DNA of 64,000 nucleotides from Kordiimonadaceae bacterium (lineage in GTDB: Bacteria > Pseudomonadota > Alphaproteobacteria > Sphingomonadales > Emcibacteraceae): the NCBI GenBank assembly GCA_024236295.1, contig JACKKT010000001.1, forward strand, positions 1-64,000, written 5' to 3'. The notes beneath the pieces are model-generated. The model worked only from the letters and a program-made list of their open reading frames with translations, did not search any database and was not told the origin of the DNA. This document shows positions 18,891 to 27,942 of the stretch, piece by piece. The translations under genes and the position numbers were made by a program. Every line of letters starts with the position of its first letter. Position 1 is the first letter of the stretch.

Positions 18891-20096
18891 ATGAGAAATG
18901 TTTTGGATTTTAGATATTATATTACAGCAAGATACATAATTTTCTTAATGTTTTTTATTAGCATTGGACTACCTGTTTATTACCCGGTTTTTGCTCAGAG
19001 TGAAATTAATACTGAGGATAGGGAAGCCAGTATTTATACGATTTATAACGTTGATGTTGATGAAACAGCCCGAAATGTGACATTGGCCCGTGAACAGGCA
19101 CTGAATAAAGGACAGCGCCTGGCATTGGAACGTTTGTTTAGAAGGATCATATTAATATCGGACCGTAAAAAATTGCCGAATTTTTCTGATCAGCAAGTAA
19201 TGGACTTCATTAGCGGGTTTGAAATTAATGATGAGAGACGTTCCGATGTTCGCTATATTGCATCATTAGTGGTTCATTTTAACCGTGATAAAGTCAACGA
19301 AGTTCTGAGCAGTTATGAAATTCCTTTTGCCGAAACTTTGGGAACTGCCGTAAGCGTACTTCCGGTTCTTGAAGAAGGTGGTGCATTGATGCTTTGGGAA
19401 AAAAATAATAAATGGCGCGAAGCATGGCAAAATTATGATGTAATCAATAATCTGGTGCCGATAAATACCCCTGAACCTACATTGATGAACCGAATGTATA
19501 TTAGTGCGTTACAGGCAAAAAATGACGATCAGGATGTTATTCGGGCCTTTATTCAGAAAAATACCCTGAACGAGCTGATTGTTGTCACAGCGAATGTCAT
19601 AAAGGATACTGCCGCAAATCAATTAGTTCTTGAAATGGCTTTGCGCCGAAATGATATTCTTGATGAAGGGACGGAAAACCCTTTACAGTATATCAGTGTA
19701 TCCGTTCCTGCCTATGATGAACTGGGTCTTTTAAATGAAGACGCTCTGTTTAAAGCGGGTGTAGATGCTGCGACGGACTGGGTTGACGATCTTTGGAAAT
19801 CCAAAGTGCTGGTCAATTATGGATCAAAATCATCAATTATGGCCCACGGCGAGTTAAAAAGAATAGATGATTGGGTTATAATTCAGCAGCAGCTTAAAAA
19901 AGTTAATCTGGTCAGAAAAGTCAATTTAAAAGGCATCACCATCAACAATGTTGATATTGAAATCGAATTTGCAGGAGATGAAGAGCAACTCGCCCTTTCC
20001 TTAGCACAACAAGGTCTGGCCCTTACTCAAAATCAGGGCACCATGGATTGGAATATTGCCTTAACCGACCTTGCGACCAACATGAGTAGAAATTAG
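18891..20096 (+). CDS. DUF2066 domain-containing exported protein
   Basis: 401 residues. An N-terminal hydrophobic signal (IIFLMFFISIGLPVYYPVFAQ) is cut near residue 36. The following ~110 residues (YNVDVDETARNVTLAREQAL, then RLALERLFRRI) match the DUF2066 family, found in proteobacteria next to hda and often described only as hypothetical. The rest has mixed alpha/beta character with no catalytic motif I can recognise. Its stop shares one base with the GTG of hda, so the two are translationally coupled. Function unknown; periplasmic location inferred from the signal. Confidence 0.8.
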   Translation: MRNVLDFRYYITARYIIFLMFFISIGLPVYYPVFAQSEINTEDREASIYTIYNVDVDETARNVTLAREQALNKGQRLALERLFRRIILISDRKKLPNFSDQQVMDFISGFEINDERRSDVRYIASLVVHFNRDKVNEVLSSYEIPFAETLGTAVSVLPVLEEGGALMLWEKNNKWREAWQNYDVINNLVPINTPEPTLMNRMYISALQAKNDDQDVIRAFIQKNTLNELIVVTANVIKDTAANQLVLEMALRRNDILDEGTENPLQYISVSVPAYDELGLLNEDALFKAGVDAATDWVDDLWKSKVLVNYGSKSSIMAHGELKRIDDWVIIQQQLKKVNLVRKVNLKGITINNVDIEIEFAGDEEQLALSLAQQGLALTQNQGTMDWNIALTDLATNMSRN

Positions 20097-20809
20097 TGGC
20101 AGAGCAGGGGAAAAATATACCGGAGCAATTGTTGCTGAACTGGCCCGTCAATGAAAAATTTGCTCAAGGTAATTTTCTGGCCTCCTATTCCAACGAAAAA
20201 GCAGTTAACTGGATCGATGCCTGGCCGGACTGGCAACGTGGTGGGGAGCATTTTCACTGCCTGATCATTTATGGTCCAAAAGGATGTGGCAAAACCCATC
20301 TTTGCCATGTCTGGCAGGAGATATCAAATGCACAGTTATTAAACGCAGATGATCTTGATAAAATTGATTTTATGTCGTCAGACAGTTTGGTTTATGTGCT
20401 TGAGGATATTGACCGGTCTATAGCAAATATTGATACGCAGCATAGTCTTCTACATCTTTATAACTGGGTACGTGAGCAGGGGGGGTATCTGCTATTGACT
20501 GCAAATTCCCGCCCAAAAAGCTGGCCTTTATCTTTAAAGGATTTGTCATCGCGACTGTTGGCCACGGAAACGGTAGAAATTAAGGCGCCTGATGACGACC
20601 TGCTCAAGGCAGTCATAAATAAGCAATTTTCTGACAGGCAGATCACTTTAGGGAGTGACGTTATAAATTATCTTGTCGCACGAACAGAGAGATCATTTGA
20701 AGCGGTACGTAAACTTGTACAGAAAATTGATGATATATCGCGCATAGAAAAAAAGAAGATAACCGTTGCTACAGCAAGAAAAGCAATGGAAAACTGGGAT
20801 GAGGTTTAA
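20096..20809 (+). CDS. hda: DnaA regulatory inactivator Hda-like protein
   Basis: 237 residues, GTG start overlapping the previous stop by one base. It has a single AAA+ domain homologous to DnaA domain III: Walker A IYGPKGCGKTHLCH at ~61-74, Walker B-like LVYVLEDIDR, and sensor/arginine regions (LSSRLLATETVEIKAPDD, ARTERSFEAV). It lacks the DnaA DNA-binding domain IV. Hda (HdaA in Caulobacter) works with the beta clamp to convert DnaA-ATP to DnaA-ADP. The N-terminal QLLLNWP resembles the clamp-binding motif (Q-x-x-L). It is followed by ppk. Confidence 0.9.
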   Translation: MAEQGKNIPEQLLLNWPVNEKFAQGNFLASYSNEKAVNWIDAWPDWQRGGEHFHCLIIYGPKGCGKTHLCHVWQEISNAQLLNADDLDKIDFMSSDSLVYVLEDIDRSIANIDTQHSLLHLYNWVREQGGYLLLTANSRPKSWPLSLKDLSSRLLATETVEIKAPDDDLLKAVINKQFSDRQITLGSDVINYLVARTERSFEAVRKLVQKIDDISRIEKKKITVATARKAMENWDEV

Positions 20810-20818
20810 CATATAAAA

Positions 20819-22930
20819 ATGGCTTTAGAGGGAAATTTTACAGTTTCTGAGAGACTGATCAATCGAGAATTATCCTGGCTTTCATTCAATATCAGGGTGA
20901 TGGAACAATCTTGTAACAAGAATTATCCGCTTCTCGAACGACTAAGGTTTCTGTCGATATCAGGTAGCAATCTTGACGAGTTTATTATGGTCAGGGTAGC
21001 GGGTCTGCGCAATCTCATGAAAACAGAAACAGATGTGATCAGCGATGATGGCATGACCCCAAAGGAACAGCTTGAAAGAATAAATGCACTCGCAGCCGAG
21101 CTTGTTGAAAAACAGCAAAAAGAATGTCGTGAACTATTAAGTGAACTTCGCAAAAATAATCTTGATCTTCTTGATGCGTCTGAGCTGACGGATGCTGAAA
21201 AAGAATGGCTTCAGATTTACTTTCTTGAAAATGTTTTTCCAATTTTGACGCCACTGGCAATTGATCTGGCGCATCCGTTTCCTTTTATTCCCAATCTGGG
21301 TTTCTCATTAATTATTGAGCTTCAAAGGCAGATTGACGGTGAAACGTTGCTGGCTTTGTTGCCGATTCCGACACAGACAAAACGTTTTATCAGATTGCCG
21401 GATCAGAATGGACAAATAAGATTTATTTCGCTTGAAAATGTCCTCCGTCTTTTTATCGACTTTATTTTTCCAAATTATCAAATGGTCAGTGAAGGCATAT
21501 TCAGGATTATTCGCGATAGCGAGCTAGAGGTAGAGGAAAAAGCCGAAGATCTGGTCCTGGTTTTTGAAAGTGCCTTAAAAAGAAGACGACGCGGTAATGT
21601 TGTAAGGCTTGAAGTTAACAGCAGTATGCCAAGACGGCTGAGACGCATTGTTCGTAAAGAGCTTGGTGTGGTCAGAGAGGAAATCATTAATATCGATGGA
21701 ATGCTTGGTCTTTCAGAATTGTCAGAATTAATTGTCGAAGACCGCAAGGACCTTACATTTGAGCCGTTTAGCCCAAGATATCCAAGCCGGGTAAAGGAAT
21801 TTGGCGGCGATATATTTGCTGCAATCAGTCAGAAAGATTTTGTTGTTCATCATCCGTTTGAAAGTTTTGATGTGGTGGTCAGTTTTCTTAAGCAGGCTGC
21901 CGGTGATGAAAATGTTCTGGCTATTAAGCAGACCCTTTATCGCACGGGCGATAACAGCCCGATTGTCGCAGCTCTGATAAAAGCAGCAGAAGCCGGAAAG
22001 TCGGTTACGGCCCTCGTCGAGCTGAAAGCACGCTTTGATGAAGCACGCAACATCAAATGGGCACAGGATATGGAACGGGCAGGCGTCCAGGTGGTTTTCG
22101 GCTTTTTAGAGCTAAAAACCCATGCCAAAATATCAGTGGTTATTCGCCGTGAAGACGGCAAACTTAAATCATATGTTCATTTTGGCACTGGCAATTATCA
22201 TCCGCAAACGGCAAAAGTGTATACCGATATTTCGTTCTTTACGGATAACAGGGCGCTTGGTCGTGATGCCGTTCATATATTTAATTATCTGACCGGTAAC
22301 ACGGTGCCAACGTCGCTGGAAAAAGTGAAAATTTCACCGATCAATATACGCTCGACATTAATGGAACTTATTGATCAGGAAATTGAATACGCTAAAGCTG
22401 GAAAACCTGCCAATATGTGGGTTAAACTAAATGCACTTGTTGATCCCATTATTATTGATAAACTTTACGAGGCGTCACAAAACGGTGTGTCCATTGATAT
22501 GGTTGTCAGGGGGATATGCTGCCTTAGACCAGGGGTTCAGGGACTTTCCGAAAATATCAGAGTAAAAAGTATCGTTGGCCGCTTTTTGGAACATGGTCGT
22601 ATTGTCTGTTTTGGGAACGGAGAGAAATTGCCTTCAAAAAATGCAAAAGTATTTATGTCTTCCGCTGACTGGATGCCAAGGAACTTTGACCGTCGTGTTG
22701 AGATACTCGTACCACTAGAAAATCCAACTGTTCACTCACAGGTACTTGACCAGATCATGGTTGCCAATATAAATGATACAGCACAAAGCTGGATATTGGG
22801 TGAAAATGATCGTTATACAAAAGTGGCAGCAGGGGAAGACGCGTTTTCCGCCCACCAGTATTTCATGACAAACCCAAGTTTGTCAGGTGTTGGTGCTGCT
22901 ATATTTGAGGATACGGAAAAAGACGAATAA
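20819..22930 (+). CDS. ppk: Polyphosphate kinase 1
   Basis: 703 residues, the usual PPK1 length. It makes polyphosphate from ATP reversibly. It has the N-terminal ERLINRELSWLSFNIRVMEQ, a catalytic core with ALVELKARFDEARNI, the phosphohistidine in LKTHAKISVVIRR, and HFGTGNYHPQTAKVYTD. The second catalytic domain contains RGICCLRPGV and ADWMPRNFDRRVEI. ppx begins 10 bp downstream. Confidence 0.96.
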   Translation: MALEGNFTVSERLINRELSWLSFNIRVMEQSCNKNYPLLERLRFLSISGSNLDEFIMVRVAGLRNLMKTETDVISDDGMTPKEQLERINALAAELVEKQQKECRELLSELRKNNLDLLDASELTDAEKEWLQIYFLENVFPILTPLAIDLAHPFPFIPNLGFSLIIELQRQIDGETLLALLPIPTQTKRFIRLPDQNGQIRFISLENVLRLFIDFIFPNYQMVSEGIFRIIRDSELEVEEKAEDLVLVFESALKRRRRGNVVRLEVNSSMPRRLRRIVRKELGVVREEIINIDGMLGLSELSELIVEDRKDLTFEPFSPRYPSRVKEFGGDIFAAISQKDFVVHHPFESFDVVVSFLKQAAGDENVLAIKQTLYRTGDNSPIVAALIKAAEAGKSVTALVELKARFDEARNIKWAQDMERAGVQVVFGFLELKTHAKISVVIRREDGKLKSYVHFGTGNYHPQTAKVYTDISFFTDNRALGRDAVHIFNYLTGNTVPTSLEKVKISPINIRSTLMELIDQEIEYAKAGKPANMWVKLNALVDPIIIDKLYEASQNGVSIDMVVRGICCLRPGVQGLSENIRVKSIVGRFLEHGRIVCFGNGEKLPSKNAKVFMSSADWMPRNFDRRVEILVPLENPTVHSQVLDQIMVANINDTAQSWILGENDRYTKVAAGEDAFSAHQYFMTNPSLSGVGAAIFEDTEKDE

Positions 22931-22940
22931 GGAAATAGGT

Positions 22941-24413
22941 TTGGGAAGATTTGCTGTAATTGACATTGGTTCAAACACGGTGCGTTTGGTTGTTTATGAG
23001 AATCGTGAGCGGGCACCTTATGTAATCTTTAACGAAAAAGTTTTTTGTGGCCTGGGACTCGGGGTTGCAGAAAGCGGTAAAATGATCAGAAGATCAATCG
23101 TAAAAGCGACAAGGACGTTGAGCCGTTTTTCGATTCTTCTAAAAAAAATGGAAGTGAATGATTACCGTGCTATTGCAACATCCGCAGTCAGAGATGCCCT
23201 GAATGGACGGCAGTTTGTTGCTGATGTTAAGCGGGAAACGGGGCTCGATATTAAAATTGTCAGTGGTCCCGAAGAAGCAAAACTTTCAGGTAACGGTGTA
23301 ATCTGCGCCGTGCCACGGGCAACCGGGATCATCGGTGACTTGGGAGGCGGCAGTCTTGAACTGGCACTGGTTCATGAAAAAAATGTGTCCCGAGAGACCA
23401 CATTACCCATTGGTCCGCTGCAGTTTCAGGATAAAAGAGGCAATCGGATCCCATCCGCAAAATCGAAGATTGATGAATATCTGAAAGGTGTCGGCTGGAT
23501 AACGGAAGAACAGGGCCGTAAATTTTATGCCGTCGGGGGATCATGGCGGGCGCTGGCCCATATACACATGATCGAAACTAAATATCCCCTGATCAATATG
23601 CATAATTATGTCATTCCGGTTGATGAAATTTTTGATCTGGCCAAACGTGTTTCAAGAATGACAGAACAGGACCTCAAAAAATACCGGGCACATATCAGTA
23701 CTAAACGTAGAAAAAACCTTCCTCTTGCCGCACTTGTTCTTTGGCGACTTTTAAAAATTCTCAATCCCTGTAAATATGTCGTTTCGGCATTCGGTGTCCG
23801 CGAGGGCATTCTTTATAATGAAATGGAACCTGAAGTCAGGAAACAGGACAGCCTGATTATCAGCTGTCATCAGGTCGCAAAAATGACAGGTCGTTTCCCG
23901 GACCATGGTGAAAGGCTTTATAAATGGATTGATGGCTTGTTCGAGAATGAGTCTGAAGACCATAAAAGACTGCGGCTGGCTATTTGTATATTATGTGATG
24001 TCGGCTGGCGCGGCCATCCTGAATACCGTGCTGAAAAAGTAGTTGCCGAAGTACTCTATGGCCGACTAGGCGGGGTAAACCATACAGATGCATCATTGAT
24101 TGCAATGGCTCTTTATGTCTGTTACGGCGGCACAACCAGCAGAGTTAAACAGGTAAAAACAGCAAGATCGCTGATCAGTTCAGATGATATGCTATATGCC
24201 AGAAGAATTGGTCTTTCACTTAGGCTGGCACAAAGAATTTCTGCCGGAACGTCAGAAGGTCTAAAACTTGTCAAACTGGTGAAATCAGATAAATTTCTAA
24301 TTTTAAGTGTTAAACCGGGAATGGAAGACATGGTCAATGAATTAGTCGGGCAAAGGCTGAAAAGTCTCTCCAAATTTCTCGATATTGACTATAAGCTTAC
24401 AACAGGTCTTTAA
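22941..24413 (+). CDS. ppx: Exopolyphosphatase / GppA-type phosphatase
   Basis: About 490 residues. It degrades polyphosphate or pppGpp; sugar-kinase/Hsp70-like actin fold. AVIDIGSNTVRLVVYE (phosphate loop 1) is near the N-terminus and GDLGGGSLELAL is loop 2, with a C-terminal HD-like helical part. The start is TTG at 22941 with AAGGA 7 bases before it, 10 bp after the ppk stop. A longer in-frame reading from 22887 would overlap ppk and adds a non-conserved tail. It is the expected ppk-ppx pair. Confidence 0.93.
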   Translation: MGRFAVIDIGSNTVRLVVYENRERAPYVIFNEKVFCGLGLGVAESGKMIRRSIVKATRTLSRFSILLKKMEVNDYRAIATSAVRDALNGRQFVADVKRETGLDIKIVSGPEEAKLSGNGVICAVPRATGIIGDLGGGSLELALVHEKNVSRETTLPIGPLQFQDKRGNRIPSAKSKIDEYLKGVGWITEEQGRKFYAVGGSWRALAHIHMIETKYPLINMHNYVIPVDEIFDLAKRVSRMTEQDLKKYRAHISTKRRKNLPLAALVLWRLLKILNPCKYVVSAFGVREGILYNEMEPEVRKQDSLIISCHQVAKMTGRFPDHGERLYKWIDGLFENESEDHKRLRLAICILCDVGWRGHPEYRAEKVVAEVLYGRLGGVNHTDASLIAMALYVCYGGTTSRVKQVKTARSLISSDDMLYARRIGLSLRLAQRISAGTSEGLKLVKLVKSDKFLILSVKPGMEDMVNELVGQRLKSLSKFLDIDYKLTTGL

Positions 24414-24430
24414 TTTTTTAAGCCAGGTCC

Positions 24431-25594
24431 TTAATTGACGGACTCCTTAATGGAAAAGAGTATAATTTCGCTATTTTTAATGGCGAACGCTTTTTTACCG
24501 TTTTTAAGGGATATGGCATCTTTGCCAAATATATCATACCGCCATCCATGTAAGGCTTTAACATCGGCCTTGTCCTCTTCTGCTATTTTTTCAAGGTCTT
24601 CAACATTGGCGATCAGTTTCGGGGCAACATCCTCACGTTTGCAGACAAGCTTGAGTAGGACTTTTAAAAGCTCAACTATTGGGTCAGTATTTTGTGAAGG
24701 AGGCGGTTTTCTGGAAATTTTTGGCAACTGATCCTCTGGTAGATCCATAGCTTCCTGAATGGCGGCAATAACACTATCACCACCTTTGCTGGAGGCAAAA
24801 TTGGCGCCAAGGCCACGAATGCTCGATAAGGCATTTTTGTGCGTTGGACGCACGGCACAAAGCTCAAGCAGCACCTCATCGCGCATAACACGGTTTCTTG
24901 GTATATTGCGTCGTTGTGCTTCTTCTTCGCGCCAGGCAGCCACATTCTGCACAATTGCATTGAAACGTCGGTTGCTGTTTCTGATCTTTATCCGTTTCCA
25001 CGCATTTTCCGGTTTGATGACGTAACTTTCTTTATCCATCAGTTCGGCAAGCTCCTCTGCAAGCCAGGCATCACGTCCGTTTTTTTCGATTTTTAATTTT
25101 AGGTGCTTATATATTTCTCTTAAATGGGTGACGTCCCCAAGCGCATAGTCGATTTGCCGTTCGGTAAGGGGGCGGCGGGACCAGTCAGTGAAACGGGTGC
25201 TTTTATCAAGGGGCTTGTTGCAGATTGACATGACCAGCTTTTCATAACCGATACTATCGCCATAGCCACAAACCATAGCGGCAATCTGGCTGTCAAATAG
25301 TGGCTTTGGTACGATATTAGCCATATTGACAAAAATTTCTATATCCTGCCTGGCGGCATGGAAAACCTTTACGACCTTTTCATTTTCCATCAGGTCATAA
25401 AATGGCTTAAGGTCCAGTCCCGCGGCCAATGTGTCAATCGCATGATATTCATCGTCATCGGCAATCTGTATCAGACATAATTTTGAATAATAGGTTTTAT
25501 CCCTCAAAAATTCAGTATCAACCGTTACATAGTCGGATTTTGAAAGTCGTTGACATAGAGCATCCAAATCCTTGTTTGTTGTTATTACACTCAT
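24431..25594 (-). CDS. rnd: Ribonuclease D
   Basis: 387 residues. This 3'-5' exonuclease matures tRNA and small RNA. The DEDD exonuclease domain shows VDTEFLRDKTYYSKLCLIQ (first Asp/Glu), FHAARQDIEIF, and the DYALGDVTHLREIY motif with the last Asp. An HRDC domain follows at ~215-290 (WREEEAQRRNIPRNRVMRD). AAGGG stands close upstream of the ATG. It is convergent with ppx and divergent from aspS, as in many alphaproteobacteria. Confidence 0.95.
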   Translation of the reverse strand: MSVITTNKDLDALCQRLSKSDYVTVDTEFLRDKTYYSKLCLIQIADDDEYHAIDTLAAGLDLKPFYDLMENEKVVKVFHAARQDIEIFVNMANIVPKPLFDSQIAAMVCGYGDSIGYEKLVMSICNKPLDKSTRFTDWSRRPLTERQIDYALGDVTHLREIYKHLKLKIEKNGRDAWLAEELAELMDKESYVIKPENAWKRIKIRNSNRRFNAIVQNVAAWREEEAQRRNIPRNRVMRDEVLLELCAVRPTHKNALSSIRGLGANFASSKGGDSVIAAIQEAMDLPEDQLPKISRKPPPSQNTDPIVELLKVLLKLVCKREDVAPKLIANVEDLEKIAEEDKADVKALHGWRYDIFGKDAISLKNGKKAFAIKNSEIILFSIKESVN

Positions 25595-25705
25595 AAAGTC
25601 CCTTAATTCTTTGGTTAAGACTCAAGATTAACTTGACAAAGCGACAATAAAGCACAAAAAGACACTGAATTGAACTTGAAATATTTAAAAAATAGAAGAA
25701 TGGAT

Positions 25706-27505
25706 ATGCACGAATACAGATCTCATACTTGTAATGAACTAAGAAGCGATGATGTGGGCCAGACTGCACGTCTTTCCGGGTGGGTACACCGCAAGCGGGA
25801 CCATGGCGGGCTGTTGTTTATTGATTTAAGAGATCATTATGGAATCACCCAGTGTGTGTTCGACAGTGATTTTAGGGATATTTTTGAAGTTGCTGAAAAT
25901 GTACGTGCTGAAAGTGTTATTCGTGTAGAAGGCGAAGTGATCAAACGCTCTTCAGATGTGATAAACCCTGAACTGCCGACCGGTGAGATTGAAATTCTGG
26001 TTAAAAAAGTTGACGTGCTTAATGCAGCTGCCGAACTTCCATTACCCGTGTTCGGGGAGCAGGAATATCCTGAAGATATCAGGCTCAAATACCGTTTCCT
26101 TGATCTAAGACGAGAAAGAATTCATAAAAATATTGTGCTGCGTTCCGATATTATCTCAAGCATTCGTCGCAGAATGGTTGATCAGGGCTTTAAAGAGTTC
26201 CAGACACCAATTCTTACCGCGTCATCACCGGAAGGGGCCAGAGACTTTCTTGTTCCATCACGGCTGCATCCTGGTAAATTCTATGCCCTGCCACAGGCGC
26301 CGCAGCAATTTAAACAGCTACTTATGATTGCAGGGTTTGACCGTTATTTTCAAATTGCGCCATGTTTTCGTGATGAAGACGCACGTGCTGACCGCAGTCC
26401 TGGTGAGTTTTATCAGCTTGATATGGAAATGTCCTATGTAACACAGGACGATGTTTTTGGCGCGATCGAACCGGTTATGCAGGGTGTTTTTGAGGAATTT
26501 TCAGATAAAAAAGTAACGCAGGCACCGTTTCCGCGCATCACTTATAAAGATGCAATGCTGAAATACGGCTCTGATAAACCGGATTTGAGAAACCCGATCG
26601 TGATTTCTGATGTTACTGAAGTTTTTGACGGTTCAGGCTTTGGCATTTTTGCCGGTGCCATTAAAAACGGCTCAGTTGTCCGCGCTGTGCCCGCCCCGGG
26701 GGCCGGTGCTGAGCAGCCAAGATCATTTTTTGATAAAATGAACGACTGGGCCCGCTCAGAAGGGTTCGCTGGGCTTGGCTATGTCCGCTTCAAGGATGGT
26801 GAAGCCATGGGCCCGATCGCCAAAAACCTTGATGAAGGGCGGATCGCCAAACTTATGGAAATAGCTGGGCTTACTGAAAATGACGGTGTTTTCTTTGCCT
26901 GTGCCAAGGCGGATGAGGCAGCCAAGCTAGCCGGGCATGCCAGAACAAAGGTCGGTAATGAACTTGGCCTGATCAAGGATGACGAATTTAAATTTTGCTG
27001 GATTGTTGATTTCCCGATGTATGAATATGACGAAATCGAAAAGAAACTTGATTTCAGCCATAATCCGTTCTCTATGCCGCAGGGTGGGCTGGATGCCCTT
27101 AATAATCAAAATCCTGAAGATATTCTGGGCTATCAGTATGATATTGTCTGTAACGGTATTGAATTATCCTCAGGAGCGATCAGAAACCACGTGCCGGAAA
27201 TTATGTACCGTGCTTTTGAGATAGCAGGTTATGGCCCGGAAGTTGTCGAGCAGCGTTTTGCCGGGATGCTTAATGCTCTTAAATACGGCGCACCTCCCCA
27301 TGGTGGCATAGCCCCCGGTGTCGACCGTATTGTTATGCTTCTGGCGGATGAGCCGAATATTCGTGAAGTGATTGTTTTCCCTATGAATCAAAAGGCAGAA
27401 GACCTGATGATGAATGCGCCGAGTGAGGTGGAAATGAAACAGTTACGGGAACTTCACCTGCGGATTGTCTTGCCTGAAGTTAAGGAAGTGACAAAAAAGG
27501 GATAA
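25706..27505 (+). CDS. aspS: Aspartyl-tRNA synthetase
   Basis: 599 residues, class II synthetase of bacterial type. An N-terminal OB-fold anticodon-binding domain (RLSGWVHRKRDHGGLLFIDL) is followed by motif 2 (CFRDEDARADRSPGEF), a bacterial GAD insertion domain (~300-420) and motif 3 (GIAPGVDRIVMLL). The start at 25706 (MHEYRSHTC) has AGAAG 7 bases upstream; ATG at 25700 and an in-frame reading from 25670 are less likely. Alphaproteobacterial AspRS is usually the non-discriminating type that also charges tRNA-Asn; this cannot be settled here. Confidence 0.95.
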   Translation: MHEYRSHTCNELRSDDVGQTARLSGWVHRKRDHGGLLFIDLRDHYGITQCVFDSDFRDIFEVAENVRAESVIRVEGEVIKRSSDVINPELPTGEIEILVKKVDVLNAAAELPLPVFGEQEYPEDIRLKYRFLDLRRERIHKNIVLRSDIISSIRRRMVDQGFKEFQTPILTASSPEGARDFLVPSRLHPGKFYALPQAPQQFKQLLMIAGFDRYFQIAPCFRDEDARADRSPGEFYQLDMEMSYVTQDDVFGAIEPVMQGVFEEFSDKKVTQAPFPRITYKDAMLKYGSDKPDLRNPIVISDVTEVFDGSGFGIFAGAIKNGSVVRAVPAPGAGAEQPRSFFDKMNDWARSEGFAGLGYVRFKDGEAMGPIAKNLDEGRIAKLMEIAGLTENDGVFFACAKADEAAKLAGHARTKVGNELGLIKDDEFKFCWIVDFPMYEYDEIEKKLDFSHNPFSMPQGGLDALNNQNPEDILGYQYDIVCNGIELSSGAIRNHVPEIMYRAFEIAGYGPEVVEQRFAGMLNALKYGAPPHGGIAPGVDRIVMLLADEPNIREVIVFPMNQKAEDLMMNAPSEVEMKQLRELHLRIVLPEVKEVTKKG

Positions 27506-27528
27506 TAATATTCCTGAAGAAATAAAAT

Positions 27529-27563
27529 AAAAAAGGCATGACCCCTCGGATCATGCCTTTTTT
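27529..27563. terminator. Bidirectional terminator between aspS and the small ORF
   Basis: AAAAGGCATGA (27531-27541) pairs perfectly with TCATGCCTTTT (27551-27561) around a 9-base loop. T-runs on both strands (27558-27563, and A's at 27529-27534) allow it to stop both aspS and the convergent small gene. Confidence 0.92.
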
Positions 27564-27582
27564 GCTGTCTGAATTAAGCCCG

Positions 27583-27777
27583 TCAGGCTCTTATATCAAT
27601 TTTTTCACCCACACCAGGTTCAGTGCCGGATTCAACAGTGCTGCGACCATTAACAGAATTTTCAATTTTTTCTTCCTGGGCCTTTACTTCAATAGCGGCA
27701 TTTTCCTGCGTGCTACTGTGTCCTGCATCTATCTGAATTTGTGAAGATGCGGCACTTGCTGCTGCTATATCAACCAT
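27583..27777 (-). CDS. Small protein, YjfB-like putative motility family
   Basis: 64 residues. It begins MVDIAAASAASSQIQID and ends in GVGEKIDIRA. This layout (MDxxx(A)S start, helical middle rich in A/E/Q, C-terminal G-x-G-x-x-x-D-x-x-A) resembles the short YjfB-type 'putative motility protein' family, whose function is unclear. The ATG has a good AAAGGA 6 bases upstream, and a terminator follows its stop, both favouring a real gene. No flagellar gene is in the window. The family call is a resemblance by eye. Confidence 0.6.
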   Translation of the reverse strand: MVDIAAASAASSQIQIDAGHSSTQENAAIEVKAQEEKIENSVNGRSTVESGTEPGVGEKIDIRA

Positions 27778-27942
27778 TTTTATTCCTTTACTATTAAACT
27801 CAAGCTTAAAGTATCAACTATATTTTAACAACTTATTAATTAATTGATTGCTTTTTATCCAATTTAGTTTCCTGTATAGTCCATAGACGTTATAGTTAAT
27901 AAACACGTTTTCAACATTACCCAAATAGGTGCAATACGGCAA

